NCBI RefSeq assembly: GCF_006539285.1
Contig: NZ_BJMS01000028.1
Location: 1 to 38,085, forward strand
DNA: 38,085 nucleotides
Direction of reading: 5' to 3'
Source of the DNA: Sporolactobacillus inulinus
GTDB lineage: Bacteria > Bacillota > Bacilli > Bacillales > Sporolactobacillaceae
Shown here: positions 9,090 to 18,333 of the stretch, in pieces
Numbering within the stretch: the stretch's first letter is position 1
Layout of the letters: each line of letters begins with the position of its first letter
The notes under the pieces: model-generated
What the model was told of the DNA's origin: nothing
Database searches by the model: none
The model's input: the letters and a program-made list of their open reading frames with translations, nothing else
Translations under genes and position numbers: made by a program

Positions 9090-9200
9090 TAAGCGCTCGG
9101 GGGCCTGCGGAACATCTCTGTTGATCGCAGACCACAGGAGCCCCGTAGATATCAGCATATCTGAGGAGGCTTTCGGATCGCCCGCGGTCGCGCTGTTTGT
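9090..9200. other. structured non-coding segment, possible leader or sRNA
   Basis: Between the alsD terminator and the next gene lie several short self-complementary blocks in series: CGGGG/CCCCG enclosing CTGCG/CGCAG and AACA/TGTT, then AGATAT-CAGC-ATATCT. The local GC content is higher than in the flanks. No known RNA family was recognised and no good promoter was seen. It could be a leader of the small membrane gene at 9268 or decayed coding sequence. Confidence 0.25.
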
Positions 9201-9267
9201 GATGAATCTTGAAACAAGCCGCTGCATAGAATAGACCGAAAACAAGATGTGGCAGAATTGAAAGCAG

Positions 9268-9555
9268 GTGGAACGGTTGGTTCAATTAATGATGACGCAA
9301 ACGATTTTTGGGCTTGTTACCATTATGGTGGGACTGGTTATGGTCAAATTTTTCTTTCGATCCGATGATCTGATGCTGCTGCCGTCCGCATTCGCGTTTG
9401 CATTATTCTATACAGCCTTCATTGAAAAGAGAATCGTGTTAAGCGAAGGTGCATGGGCAGCCATGATCTACGCATTCTCCGCCTATGGACTGTATATACT
9501 GGTTAAGCGGCTTGCAAAACGATACCGTAATGTACGGGAGGGACCGTTCCATTGA
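9268..9555 (+). CDS. small hydrophobic membrane protein, unknown function
   Basis: This is a 95-residue protein with about three hydrophobic segments: residues 8-30 (TIFGLVTIMVGLVMVKFFF), about 36-52 and about 62-80, and a basic tail (KRLAKRYRNVREG). I do not recognise the family. The start is uncertain: GTG 9268 gives the length stated, while AGGTGG at 9266-9271 would better serve the in-frame TTG at 9277. It stands alone between the alsSD terminator and a convergent MntP/YtaF-like gene. Confidence 0.6.
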   Translation: MERLVQLMMTQTIFGLVTIMVGLVMVKFFFRSDDLMLLPSAFAFALFYTAFIEKRIVLSEGAWAAMIYAFSAYGLYILVKRLAKRYRNVREGPFH

Positions 9556-9625
9556 TGCAATTATTTTCATTGCTTTTGCGCTTAACATAAAGCCTTTTTT
9601 GTATAATCACAGATATGTGAACCCA

Positions 9626-9655
9626 ATGCACCGGTGTGAGGCTTCTGCGGTGCAT
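9626..9655. repeat. inverted repeat between convergent genes
   Basis: Arms ATGCACCG and CGGTGCAT are separated by 14 bases. No T run follows on either strand, so it is not a standard terminator. A TATAAT at 9602-9607 lies just upstream on the plus strand but has no clear -35. Confidence 0.4.
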
Positions 9656-9713
9656 CATGATTCATCGCAGGGAAGAATTCCAGACTGCCGGCTCCGCTGC
9701 CGCATTGTTCGGC

Positions 9714-10298
9714 TTACATTGACGCGAAAATGGTATAAATACCGATAAAGATTAATAAGATCGATGCCGCATATTCAGACAGCGCACCGATCCGTGTCCG
9801 CAATTTTTTTAACCCGAATCGCTGCCCCGCCTCAATCGAGAGAACGGACAGGACGGCAACCGACAGAGCAACCGCTGCCGGACTAAGACCGCCGATGCCC
9901 GCACCGAATGCGGTACCCATTGCATTAAACGATAAAGCGAAACTTAGCCAAATCGTTTCATTAAATGAGATCAAATTATTTTGGTCGCGATCGATTTGTT
10001 CTGCCTGTGGAATGGTTCGTGACGGTTTGGCTTTCTGCCTGATCCCGCTGATCAGTGACCAGACGCCGATCCCGAGAATGATTACCCCGCTAATCAAAGT
10101 GGCCATAAATTCAGGAAAGACAAACCCAAGTGCCGCGCCGGCAAACAAGGTTATGAGTGAAACTGCCAAAGCGACTGCAGCCATGAAGAGATTAGCGGAA
10201 AACGTAATTTTCTTTCCTTTAATTCCATAGGACAAGCCCACTGCAAAGTTGTCAATACTCGCGGCGATGCCAATTAAGAGAATCATCATCCAGTGCAT
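9714..10298 (-). CDS. MntP/YtaF family membrane protein, putative metal exporter
   Basis: This is a 194-residue protein of about six helices built as two repeats of three. Repeat one has IAASIDNFAVGLSYGIKG with Asp16; repeat two has SFALSFNAMGTAFGAGIGG. The MntP family exports Mn2+, and the related YtaF is a sporulation-linked membrane protein; the GLSYGIKG and GAGIGG patterns lean toward YtaF. A polar linker (residues 88-112) separates the repeats. The Asp normally expected in repeat two is Asn125 here. Function is therefore putative. The start ATG is preceded by a weak AGGGGATGAAG-type site. Confidence 0.75.
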   Translation of the reverse strand: MHWMMILLIGIAASIDNFAVGLSYGIKGKKITFSANLFMAAVALAVSLITLFAGAALGFVFPEFMATLISGVIILGIGVWSLISGIRQKAKPSRTIPQAEQIDRDQNNLISFNETIWLSFALSFNAMGTAFGAGIGGLSPAAVALSVAVLSVLSIEAGQRFGLKKLRTRIGALSEYAASILLIFIGIYTIFASM

Positions 10299-10513
10299 CG
10301 CTTCATCCCCTTATACTGGTTTTGCGTGTGCTGCGCCTTTTCTCTCGTGAAGTCATGAAAAACGCCCGTTCTGAAAGTATCTTATGTTAAAATAATAAAG
10401 GTGTTCATTGCTTTTACAGGAGAGCGGGTACATCTTCTGACTGGGAAAAGATTATCTATTCATACGAATGTATGTATTAGAGAATCGAATAGCATGAGAA
10501 AACAGGTGATAAG

Positions 10514-11293
10514 GTGAAAGAGATTATGCAAACACACGGCCTGTATGACGGAGCAGCCTACTATTATCTGAAATACCGCGGTCAATACAGTGACCGATTA
10601 ATCGATACATTGGCGAATAAATGCCGCTTGAATGGTGAAGGTCGGCTGCTTGATCTTGGCTGCGGGACAGGAAAATTGACTTTTCCTCTCGCACAGTACT
10701 TTGAAGAAACGGTTGGGATTGATGTCAGTTCAGACATGTTGAAATCTGCTCAAAGTCAGTGCGAACTGCTCAACATAAAAAAGATGAAGTGGATGAAAAT
10801 GCCTTCGGAAAAAATTAGCCCCGCACTCGGCAGCTTCCGTATGATTACAGCTGGTGATGCTTTTCATTGGATGGATCGCGAACATGTGCTGAAATTGAGC
10901 TATGATCTTCTTGAAGAAGGCGGCGCACTCGCTCTAGTCGGACAGGGGCATATCCTTGGTGACCGTTCATTAGAGTGGCAGAAGGCAGTGCAGCACGTTG
11001 TTGACAAGTGGTTTCCGAACCGCAATCGACGCATCAACGCGGTTCGCCACGAACACATCGTTGCTCAATCTTCGTTTCATTCCTTATTGACCGGACAGAT
11101 CCACTCGGAACGTGAGCGCGATATACCTTCCATCATCGGCTATCTTTATTCCACATCAACGTGTCGGAAAACTCAACTTGGCAAAGAAGCGCCACAATTT
11201 GAAAAAGAAATCTATGATGTATTGAAAACAATTGATTCATCGGGCGTTTTTAGGGAACACGTAACCGACTACTATATCATCGCTTATAAATAA
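10514..11293 (+). CDS. class I SAM-dependent methyltransferase
   Basis: This 259-residue cytoplasmic protein has a Rossmann SAM fold: motif [17 protein letters not shown] at about 50, acidic motif [15 protein letters not shown], then AGDAFHWMD and [12 protein letters not shown]. The target (small molecule, RNA or protein) is not evident; the FHWMD form is common in ubiquinone/tRNA-type small methyltransferases of the YcgJ/SmtA kind. GTG 10514 and ATG 10526 are both possible, the latter having AAGGTGA 8 bases upstream. The AIM24-family gene follows on the same strand after 88 bases. Confidence 0.82.
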   Translation: MKEIMQTHGLYDGAAYYYLKYRGQYSDRLIDTLANKCRLNGEGRLLDLGCGTGKLTFPLAQYFEETVGIDVSSDMLKSAQSQCELLNIKKMKWMKMPSEKISPALGSFRMITAGDAFHWMDREHVLKLSYDLLEEGGALALVGQGHILGDRSLEWQKAVQHVVDKWFPNRNRRINAVRHEHIVAQSSFHSLLTGQIHSERERDIPSIIGYLYSTSTCRKTQLGKEAPQFEKEIYDVLKTIDSSGVFREHVTDYYIIAYK

Positions 11294-11381
11294 GCCTTTG
11301 CAGTTTCTTCTTTCGATCTGGCAGAGTCGATCAGAATTCATTACTGTATCAATCATTGTAATAAGGAAGGCGGACAATCCA

Positions 11382-12173
11382 ATGAATAATCACGATATTG
11401 ACTATAAAATTGAAGGTCAAGAGATGCAGTTTGTTGAAATTGAGCTTGATTCAAGTGAAACAGTCATTGCCGAAGCCGGCAGTTTTATGATGATGGAAGA
11501 CGGGATTACGATGGAAACGATTTTCGGCGATGGCGCCGAGCAAGGCGGTGTCATGGGAAAATTATTCAGCGCCGGGAAACGGATGCTGACTGGTGAGAGT
11601 TTGTTCATGACCGCATTCACCAATGAAGGAGGAGGAAAACGGCATGTATCGTTTGCCTCTCCTTATCCGGGAAAAATTATTCCGCTTGACTTGAGCCTAT
11701 ACAGCGGCCGGATGATTTGCCAAAAGGATGCATTCCTTTGTGCAGCAAAAGGTGTTTCTGTCGGTATCGCCTTTCAGAAACGGTTGGGTGCTGGCTTTTT
11801 CGGTGGTGAGGGGTTCATTATGCAGAAGCTTGAAGGAGACGGAATGGCCTTTGTTCATGCCGGTGGTATGGTGAAAGAATTGACCCTTGCTCCTGGAGAA
11901 ACGCTTAAGGTCGATACCGGATGCCTCGTCGCCATGACTCGCGATGTTGATTATGACATCACGTTTGTGCGCGGCATCAAGACAGCCCTGTTCGGAGGCG
12001 AAGGCCTTTTCTTTGCGAGTTTGCGGGGACCGGGCAAAGTGCTCGTTCAATCGCTTCCTTTCAGCCGCCTGGCGAGCCGTGTGTTCAGTGCGATGCCGGG
12101 TAATCCTGCAGGCAGAAGCAAGGATGAAGGAAGCCTTGGCGGCGGCATTTGGAATCTGTTTAACGGCGACTGA
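11382..12173 (+). CDS. AIM24 / TIGR00266 family protein
   Basis: This 263-residue protein of all-beta, Gly-rich character matches the AIM24 (DUF124) family: early [15 protein letters not shown], then [34 protein letters not shown] and [27 protein letters not shown]. In mitochondria AIM24 shapes inner-membrane organisation; the bacterial role is unknown. A longer ORF reaches 11298, but AAGGAAGGCGG 8 bases before ATG 11382 and the family N-terminus fix the start. The C-terminus ends in a Gly-rich stretch ([10 protein letters not shown]). Confidence 0.85.
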   Translation: MNNHDIDYKIEGQEMQFVEIELDSSETVIAEAGSFMMMEDGITMETIFGDGAEQGGVMGKLFSAGKRMLTGESLFMTAFTNEGGGKRHVSFASPYPGKIIPLDLSLYSGRMICQKDAFLCAAKGVSVGIAFQKRLGAGFFGGEGFIMQKLEGDGMAFVHAGGMVKELTLAPGETLKVDTGCLVAMTRDVDYDITFVRGIKTALFGGEGLFFASLRGPGKVLVQSLPFSRLASRVFSAMPGNPAGRSKDEGSLGGGIWNLFNGD

Positions 12174-12292
12174 CGCCGATTCGATGAGCAGTGCCGCTGG
12201 CTATAGGGCGGTGATGAATGAGCAGTCTGCTCGGCTTTTTTTCACAGATTCGCTACACTAGAGGAAGATCTCAATAGACGGAGTGGGTTCAT

Positions 12293-13240
12293 GTGACAGA
12301 AACAAACGGACAAACATCCGGCAAGCGCAGTGTCCATTGGGTTTTCTGGCTGCTGCTTGCAAAGATCATCTTCATCCTTCTGCTCGCGGGAATAACTTTA
12401 TGGATTATTTATGCCGTTCACGAAGCAAATTCTGGCGGAACGAGCAGCGTTCGCTTTTCGCATCTGCTCGGTGCCGGATACAGCAGTGATGGAGAGACTT
12501 TATGGCTTGCTACAGCAGACAAGCAGCTGGTCACCTATAAGGAAGGCCAATGGCAGACGCATAAATTAAAAGGCGGTGAAAAACCCGCTCAATATTGGCC
12601 GATACATACCGGCTTGCTACAACTGAATGAGTCTGGGATGCTCGAATGGAAGAGATTGGATCAAGCGACCATGCAGCGGCACAAGCTGGACAAGCAAAGT
12701 GGATTGATGACGATTGGTTATGCAACCGGGCGGATTTATCAACTTCAAAAGAAGACTGGGGAAGTTTTCGTTCTACGCTGGTCGGATGACCAGGGACGGT
12801 CTTGGCAAACGGGAGGCAGTATCCGGATTACGGGAAACGTCTCATTTCTGACTGCGTCCCCAATTGATAAAAATCAGGTTGCGATTGGAACTTCCAAAGG
12901 ATTGTACCTCAGCAATGATCAAGGTGCGCATTTTGAACACTTTTTAAAAGGACAGTTGGTGACGAGTGCTGCCTATAGCTTTGATCAAAAAGTGTCCTTA
13001 TTCGCAGCTGTTTCCGGGAAAGAATCGATGCTTTATCAAATTGTACCGAAACAGCAGAAAACGATTCAATTAGATACCGGCACAGTTGAACGAGATCGTC
13101 TAATAAAAATTGTGCAAAATCCGCGACACCAAGGACAAGCCGTCCTTTTTACCCAGCGCGGCGATCTGTATCAAACGAATAACGGCGGCCAAAACTGGAC
13201 ATTTATTGCACAAAAAGGACGCGGTTTGGACAGCAAGTGA
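12293..13240 (+). CDS. membrane-anchored Asp-box (BNR-repeat) beta-propeller-like protein
   Basis: This is a 315-residue protein with one N-terminal transmembrane anchor (residues about 18-42, VFWLLLAKIIFILLLAGITL) and an outside domain. That domain carries Asp-box motifs SDDQGRSW, SNDQGAHF and TNNGGQNW, as in sialidase-like or Ycf48-like propellers, with three visible repeats, fewer than a full propeller needs. No catalytic signature was recognised. The start is GTG with GGAGTGG upstream. It is followed 60 bases later by a HAD phosphatase and then coaW, on the same strand. Its role may be binding or assembly at the cell surface. Confidence 0.7.
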   Translation: MTETNGQTSGKRSVHWVFWLLLAKIIFILLLAGITLWIIYAVHEANSGGTSSVRFSHLLGAGYSSDGETLWLATADKQLVTYKEGQWQTHKLKGGEKPAQYWPIHTGLLQLNESGMLEWKRLDQATMQRHKLDKQSGLMTIGYATGRIYQLQKKTGEVFVLRWSDDQGRSWQTGGSIRITGNVSFLTASPIDKNQVAIGTSKGLYLSNDQGAHFEHFLKGQLVTSAAYSFDQKVSLFAAVSGKESMLYQIVPKQQKTIQLDTGTVERDRLIKIVQNPRHQGQAVLFTQRGDLYQTNNGGQNWTFIAQKGRGLDSK

Positions 13241-13300
13241 ATGCGGACAACCGCTTTACTATGGTAAACTGATAAAAAGAGCGAGAGGATCGGTGAAAAA

Positions 13301-14449
13301 ATGATTCAAACGGTTTTATTCGATGTTGACGGTGTTTTTCTAAGCGAGGAACGTTATTTCGATGCATCAGCATTAACAGTGCGAGAATTGCTGATGAGCA
13401 GTCACTATTTAGGATTGGGCGGCGAACAGCCTTTTCAAACCGAATACAGTGATCAGGAAATTGCTGCGATACGATCAAAAGTATTCTTGAATGACGATGT
13501 TCTAAACTTCTTGAAGTCACGCGGAATGAATGCGAATTGGGATATGATCTACATCACCACATCGGTTCAATTAATTCATCTTGCAGCGCAGCTTCCGGAT
13601 GAGGCGCGCGATCAAGCGGTGCGGTTGTTAACCGAACCAATCGACCACAAGACACTGGCAGCCTTTCGGAGTTTGTTCCGTAAGTATCCGGTAAAACCGG
13701 ATTTTCATCGATTCATGGTTGATTATAAAGAGACAAAAGCAGAGAAACAAGAACTGATTTTTTATTTAAATGAACTTGTTGCCAAACGTTTCGGTGTTAA
13801 AACCGATGTGTTCAAACCTAAGAGCGCCTTCTGGCATATTGGCGAGCATGCGTCGCAAGAATGGTACATTGGTGATGAGAATGTTCTGGGCGCGACCGGA
13901 ACGCCATCGGTTCAGACGGGTAAGAAAGGGTTCATGAATGAGGAAGTGACGCTTGCGGATCCTGCATTTATTCGCACGATGTTTCACGCTTTTCGCGAGC
14001 AGGGGATCAACGTAGGTATTGCTACCGGACGCCCTCGGCTTGAAACGTTTAAACCGTTTACCTACTTGAATTGGATCGGTGAACTGGATCAGAATCATAT
14101 CGCTACGGCTGATGACGTGCTGGATGCTGAGAAGAAATTTGATGCAGCACCACTCGCTAAGCCGCATCCATTTACTTACCTTGCCTCCTATTACGGTAAG
14201 GACAGTGATCTGAAAAAATGGACCGCGCGCACGCCTGAGCCTCTCCCGAACGGTGATGCGGTGATGATCGTTGGTGACTCGCTTGCCGACCTGCTCTGTG
14301 CGAAGCAGCTTGGCTGCCGTTTTGCCGGTGTCCTGACCGGACTTTCCGGTCAGGCGGCACGCAGCGAGTTGGAGACGCATGGTGCTGATTTTATTCTTGA
14401 TTCAGTAGCGGATGTAAAGGATCTGGTTCTTGGTCTCTTGGAAAAGTAA
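13301..14449 (+). CDS. HAD superfamily hydrolase with a large insert
   Basis: This 382-residue protein has all four HAD phosphatase motifs: nucleophile FDVDGV (Asp8, Asp10), motif II IATGRPR near 247, motif III Lys in AKPHPFTY near 288, and motif IV VGDSLADLLCAK near 328. About 230 residues lie between motifs I and II, far more than a normal cap, and include a helical region and TPSVQTGKKGFMNEE. The substrate is unknown. It sits between the Asp-box protein and coaW; co-transcription is likely but not shown. Confidence 0.8.
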   Translation: MIQTVLFDVDGVFLSEERYFDASALTVRELLMSSHYLGLGGEQPFQTEYSDQEIAAIRSKVFLNDDVLNFLKSRGMNANWDMIYITTSVQLIHLAAQLPDEARDQAVRLLTEPIDHKTLAAFRSLFRKYPVKPDFHRFMVDYKETKAEKQELIFYLNELVAKRFGVKTDVFKPKSAFWHIGEHASQEWYIGDENVLGATGTPSVQTGKKGFMNEEVTLADPAFIRTMFHAFREQGINVGIATGRPRLETFKPFTYLNWIGELDQNHIATADDVLDAEKKFDAAPLAKPHPFTYLASYYGKDSDLKKWTARTPEPLPNGDAVMIVGDSLADLLCAKQLGCRFAGVLTGLSGQAARSELETHGADFILDSVADVKDLVLGLLEK

Positions 14450-14465
14450 GAGAAAGCAGGAACAA

Positions 14466-14492
14466 GCGGGCTGCGGCTCGCCTTTATTTTTT
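14466..14492 (+). terminator. weak terminator-like hairpin
   Basis: GCGGGC-TGCG-GCTCGC (one G-T pair) is followed by CTTTATTTTTT. It lies between the HAD gene and coaW and may reduce read-through. Confidence 0.5.
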
Positions 14493-14568
14493 AATCAAAA
14501 ATGCAAAGTAAAACGCAGTGCCTGGACAAGTTAAAAAACGTTGCCCGGGAGAGGGGGGCAGGCGGCCT

Positions 14569-15378
14569 ATGACAGAAAAGATTGGAATCGATGCCGGCGG
14601 TACGCTGATTAAAGTTGCACTGCAAACAGAAGAAGGCTGGCTCTATCGCTCCTTTCCAAGCACCCGGAGTGATGCCTGTGCAGACTGGCTCGCCCATGAA
14701 TATCCTGAGCGCTTGGTTATGCTTACAGGGGGAAGAGCAGCGCACCTGAAGGAGAAGCTTACGGACAGATTCTGTTCCGTTTTGCCGGAATTTGCAGCGT
14801 CGGCGCAAGGCGCACGACAGTTGCTGGCTCGTGAATGCACCACTGTTCCGAACCGATTCTTGCTCACAACGGTTGGTACCGGAACATCGCTGAATTACGT
14901 TCACGATGGGGCAATGGATTGGCTGGGCGGGAGCGGAGTCGGTGGTGGAACGCTCATGGGTTTAACCGGTTTGCTAACCGGCATCTACGATTTTAAGACC
15001 TTGCTCCGTTATGCCGCGCGTGGAAAGCGAGACATCATTGATTTAACGGTAGCGCGGATCTATGAAGGCGAGGAACCGCCAATTGCAGGCGACCTGACTG
15101 CAAGCAACTTCGGTGCCTTATCAGAGAATACGCGTTCTTTGTCTCCCGAGGATCAAATTGCCTCGATTATTGGTCTTGTCGCAGAAACAGTGACCTCGCT
15201 CAGCATCTTAGCAGCGCAGAAAGCAGAGGTGGACACCGTGATTTTTGTCGGCGGTGCGTTGTCTGGGAATAAACAGCTGAAGGAGATTGCTGCACAATAC
15301 TGCGCGCAATGGGGAATTACGGCAATTATTCCACAGAATGGTGTTTATTGCGGGGCCATTGGAGCAGCCTGTTCTTGA
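14569..15378 (+). CDS. coaW: type II pantothenate kinase CoaW
   Basis: This enzyme phosphorylates pantothenate with ATP, the first step of CoA synthesis. At 269 residues it aligns along its length with Staphylococcus CoaW: GIDAGGTLIKVAL (ATP loop), the catalytic Glu of PEFAASAQG (Glu74), TVGTGTSLNYV, GGSGVGGGTLMGL, DLTVARIYEGEEPPIAGDLTAS in parts, and NGVYCGAIGA near the end. Bacterial type II enzymes are little inhibited by CoA. A longer ORF starts at 14518, but the GGGAGAGGGGGG block and the family N-terminus (MTEKIGIDAGG) support ATG 14569. Confidence 0.92.
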   Translation: MTEKIGIDAGGTLIKVALQTEEGWLYRSFPSTRSDACADWLAHEYPERLVMLTGGRAAHLKEKLTDRFCSVLPEFAASAQGARQLLARECTTVPNRFLLTTVGTGTSLNYVHDGAMDWLGGSGVGGGTLMGLTGLLTGIYDFKTLLRYAARGKRDIIDLTVARIYEGEEPPIAGDLTASNFGALSENTRSLSPEDQIASIIGLVAETVTSLSILAAQKAEVDTVIFVGGALSGNKQLKEIAAQYCAQWGITAIIPQNGVYCGAIGAACS

Positions 15379-15444
15379 GAAGGTTTTCCTTGTTTGGCCC
15401 AATGTGCCAGCCCGTGTTCACAAGCTGTTGACTCGTGCTATAAA

Positions 15445-15482
15445 AAAAATCCTGCTCCCAACATTTTGGGAGCAGGATTTTT
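15445..15482. terminator. bidirectional terminator between coaW and serA
   Basis: Perfect 16-bp arms (AAAAATCCTGCTCCCA and complement) with a 6-base loop start with A and end with T, so the hairpin can stop both convergent transcripts. Confidence 0.92.
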
Positions 15483-15501
15483 AATCGAATTGGCGAATTA
15501 A

Positions 15502-17106
15502 TTAGTCAACGGATTCTTCAATGTTAATTTCAGCAAACTGAACATCATTTAAGTCGTTAATTCTAAGAATGTCGCTGCGAATCGCCTCAGGGACCGGCTT
15601 GTCCACCGTCAGCACCATTACGGCCTTGCCGCCGATGGTTTCACGGCCAACGTACATGCTACCGATATTGATCTTGCCTTTTCCAAGAACAGAGCCCACA
15701 TTGCCGATCATTCCCGGAACATCCATATGGTCAATGTACAGCAAGTAACGTTCCGGTTCCATATCGAGACGGTAGCCGTTGACCGAAACAATGCGGCCGC
15801 CGAAGCCGGACAAATTGGTGCACGCGATTGTCGCCTTGTCCTCACCGTTTCCAATTTCTAATTCAATGAAATTGGTAAATCCTTTGTGTGCGGCATTTTT
15901 TTGCACACTGTAAGAAAGTCCGTGTGCTTTAAGCACCTGCATCACATTGACGATATTGATCGACGAATCAAGGTAATAAGAGAGCAGGGCTTTAATCATC
16001 TGGCGAGTGAGCAGACCAGTGTCTTCCAAGAAGAGCTCTCCGTAATAATTAATTTTAATCGTTTTCGGTGCCTTCTTAAAAATCTGCATCAGAAGCTCGG
16101 CCATTTGTTCGCTAAGTGTCAAATATGGCTTGATTTTCTGCTTTACCGTTGCAGAAATATGCGGCAGATTGATCGCGTGTTGCACGCTTCCGCTTGTTAA
16201 AATATCGCGGATTTCTTCGCTGACCGATTCAGCTACTTTTTCTTGGGCTTCAGTTGTTGATGCACCTAGGTGCGGCGTGACGATAATTTTTGGATTTTGC
16301 GTCAGCCCTGGATTTTCCGGTGGTTCATGTTCGAACACATCGATTGCAGCGCCGGCAACTTGTCCGCTGTTCACCGCGTCAACAAGTGCTTGTTCGTCAA
16401 TAATTCCACCACGTGCACAGTTGATGAAACGCACACCTTTTTTTGTTTTCTCAAAGTATTCTGCGTTGATCAATCCACGTGTTTCGGGAGTAAGCGGCGT
16501 GTGGACGGTAATGAAGTCCGCTTGTGCCGCAATTTCATCCAAGCTGGCTTTGATAATGCCAAGTTTCTTCGCACGATCCTCAGTGAGGAACGGATCATAG
16601 CCGAGAATATTCATCTGGAATCCTTTGGCACGTTTGGCAACTTCAGTGCCAATTCGGCCCATGCCGACAACGCCGAGCGTCTTCTGATAAAGTTCAACGC
16701 CTTTGAACAGTTTGCGCTCCCATTTTCCCGAGGTCAGCGATCCGTAAGCCTGAGGAATATTGCGGGCAAGTGCCAGCATCATTGCAAGCGTATGCTCGGT
16801 AGCTGCGATTGTGTTTCCGGCAGGTGCATTGATGACAATAATCCCTTTTTCGGTTGCCGCATCAATGTCGATATTGTCAACACCGACACCGGCGCGGGCG
16901 ATGACTTTCAAACGGTCTGCAGCCTGGATGATGTCGCGAGTGACCTGCGTTTGGCTGCGGACGATCAAGGCGTCATAGTCGCAAATCACTTCTGCAAGTA
17001 CTTCAGGTTCTAGACCAACGCGCTGCTCTACTTGGAATGCATCGTGCTCGGTCAGTGCTTTCAATCCGCTCGCGCTAATCGGATCTGTGACGATAACTTT
17101 ATACAT
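15502..17106 (-). CDS. serA: D-3-phosphoglycerate dehydrogenase SerA
   Basis: This enzyme oxidises 3-phosphoglycerate with NAD to start serine synthesis. It has 534 residues, the long form. The catalytic domain shows [23 protein letters not shown] loop [14 protein letters not shown], substrate Arg in [10 protein letters not shown], and the His of [12 protein letters not shown]. An intervening domain follows at about 320-450 and a C-terminal ACT domain ([20 protein letters not shown]) at about 460-534, which senses serine in relatives. Its ATG overlaps the last 8 bases of the upstream aminotransferase gene, and AGGAGG lies inside that gene, so the two are translated together. Confidence 0.95.
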   Translation of the reverse strand: MYKVIVTDPISASGLKALTEHDAFQVEQRVGLEPEVLAEVICDYDALIVRSQTQVTRDIIQAADRLKVIARAGVGVDNIDIDAATEKGIIVINAPAGNTIAATEHTLAMMLALARNIPQAYGSLTSGKWERKLFKGVELYQKTLGVVGMGRIGTEVAKRAKGFQMNILGYDPFLTEDRAKKLGIIKASLDEIAAQADFITVHTPLTPETRGLINAEYFEKTKKGVRFINCARGGIIDEQALVDAVNSGQVAGAAIDVFEHEPPENPGLTQNPKIIVTPHLGASTTEAQEKVAESVSEEIRDILTSGSVQHAINLPHISATVKQKIKPYLTLSEQMAELLMQIFKKAPKTIKINYYGELFLEDTGLLTRQMIKALLSYYLDSSINIVNVMQVLKAHGLSYSVQKNAAHKGFTNFIELEIGNGEDKATIACTNLSGFGGRIVSVNGYRLDMEPERYLLYIDHMDVPGMIGNVGSVLGKGKINIGSMYVGRETIGGKAVMVLTVDKPVPEAIRSDILRINDLNDVQFAEINIEESVD

Positions 17107-18268
17107 TTTTTACATAAACCTCCTCAGCTTTTTTAACCGCTGCACCAAAACGAGGAGCCTGTCCGAATTTGGCGAGCGTCATTTCAAGTGCGCTTAATAC
17201 TTTCAGTACATCGAATGGGGTGCAATAGCCCATGTGGCCGATTCGGAAAATCTTTCCTTTGAGATCTTTCTGTCCGCCGGCGATGGTGATTGCGAAATCT
17301 TTCTTAAGTGCTTTTTGAATATCCGGTGCAGCGATCCCTTCTGGTTTAACGGCGGTTACGGTTGGAGAGGCATCCTCCTCAGAGGTCAGAAGCGGAAGCC
17401 CCAATTCACGGATTCCGGCGCGAGTCATGTCACGAAGCAGAAGGTGACGTTTGATTACATTTTCCCATCCTTCTTCTTCGATCATGTCACAAACTGCCTG
17501 GGCGCCTTGTATGAGTGAAACAGCCGGTGTGAACGGCGTTGATTTTTGTTTTTCGTAGGTATCGACATAGCGTTTTAAATCGAGATAAAAACGCCGTTCC
17601 GGGCATTCACGAATTGCCTGCAGACCGCGATCGCTGAATGCAGCAAATGCCAAGCCAGGAGGGAGCATGAGTGCTTTTTGCGAGCTGGTAACAAGAATGT
17701 CGACGTGATCGTTCTCCATGTCTACCGGAACAGCGCCGATGCAGCTGACTCCGTCCACGATGAACAGGGCATCGGTTTTCGTTTTGACAACTTCACCTAA
17801 TGCATGGATTGGGTTTAAGACACCGGTTGATGTTTCGTTGAATGTACCGAAGACCGCTTTGATTGGTGTGTCGCCAAGTTCGTCAATAAATGCCTCAAGC
17901 ATTTCCGGAGTACATGATTTGCCCCATTCAACATTCAAACGGTGAACAAAAGCTCCGTAATTTTCTGCGATCGTTGCCAGTCGGTCGCCAAAAGATCCGG
18001 CAACAATCACAAGAGCATGATCGCCTTCATGAATCGTATTCACGACGGCAGCTTCAAGAGCGGAAGTGCCACTGCTGGTTAAAATCATAACGGGATGCTT
18101 CGTGCCGAATACCGGTTCTAGCCGGGTTGCGACATCTTCAATCAGTACGGAGAAGTCAGGACTCCGGTGTCCGATCATCGGACGCGCCATCGCGGCGTTG
18201 ATTTTATTTGGAATAGGGGTCGGTCCTGGTGTAAACAAATAGGTCTGATCTAAAAACAATGAACTCAT
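17099..18268 (-). CDS. class V aminotransferase, probable phosphoserine aminotransferase role
   Basis: This 389-residue PLP enzyme belongs to the alanine-glyoxylate/serine-pyruvate branch (PucG-like): FTPGPTPIPNKI, HRSPDFS, SSGTSALEAAV, FIVDGVSCIGAVPVD, and the PLP Lys in TSSQKALMLPPGL. It is not the standard SerC subfamily. It overlaps serA and lies behind a serine T-box, so its likely task is making phosphoserine (or serine from hydroxypyruvate) in the same pathway. The long ORF reaches 18400, into the T-box terminator, and is not real. ATG 18268 directly abuts AGAGAGG; the in-frame TTG at 18259 has a better gap and may be the true start. Confidence 0.88.
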   Translation of the reverse strand: MSSLFLDQTYLFTPGPTPIPNKINAAMARPMIGHRSPDFSVLIEDVATRLEPVFGTKHPVMILTSSGTSALEAAVVNTIHEGDHALVIVAGSFGDRLATIAENYGAFVHRLNVEWGKSCTPEMLEAFIDELGDTPIKAVFGTFNETSTGVLNPIHALGEVVKTKTDALFIVDGVSCIGAVPVDMENDHVDILVTSSQKALMLPPGLAFAAFSDRGLQAIRECPERRFYLDLKRYVDTYEKQKSTPFTPAVSLIQGAQAVCDMIEEEGWENVIKRHLLLRDMTRAGIRELGLPLLTSEEDASPTVTAVKPEGIAAPDIQKALKKDFAITIAGGQKDLKGKIFRIGHMGYCTPFDVLKVLSALEMTLAKFGQAPRFGAAVKKAEEVYVKNV

Positions 18269-18333
18269 CCTCTCTGATTTTCTAACTGTCGGATCGGGCA
18301 TCACAAGTGCATGCCGTCCAACTTTATATAATA

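Noticed and set aside
8952-9285. Two minus-strand ORFs of 97 and 66 codons after alsD
   Set aside because: They run through the alsSD terminator palindrome and the structured segment, without ribosome sites or recognisable domains.
16130-17013. Long plus-strand ORFs (156 and 247 codons) inside serA
   Set aside because: They are antisense shadows of serA, with Cys- and Ser-rich composition typical of the reverse frame.
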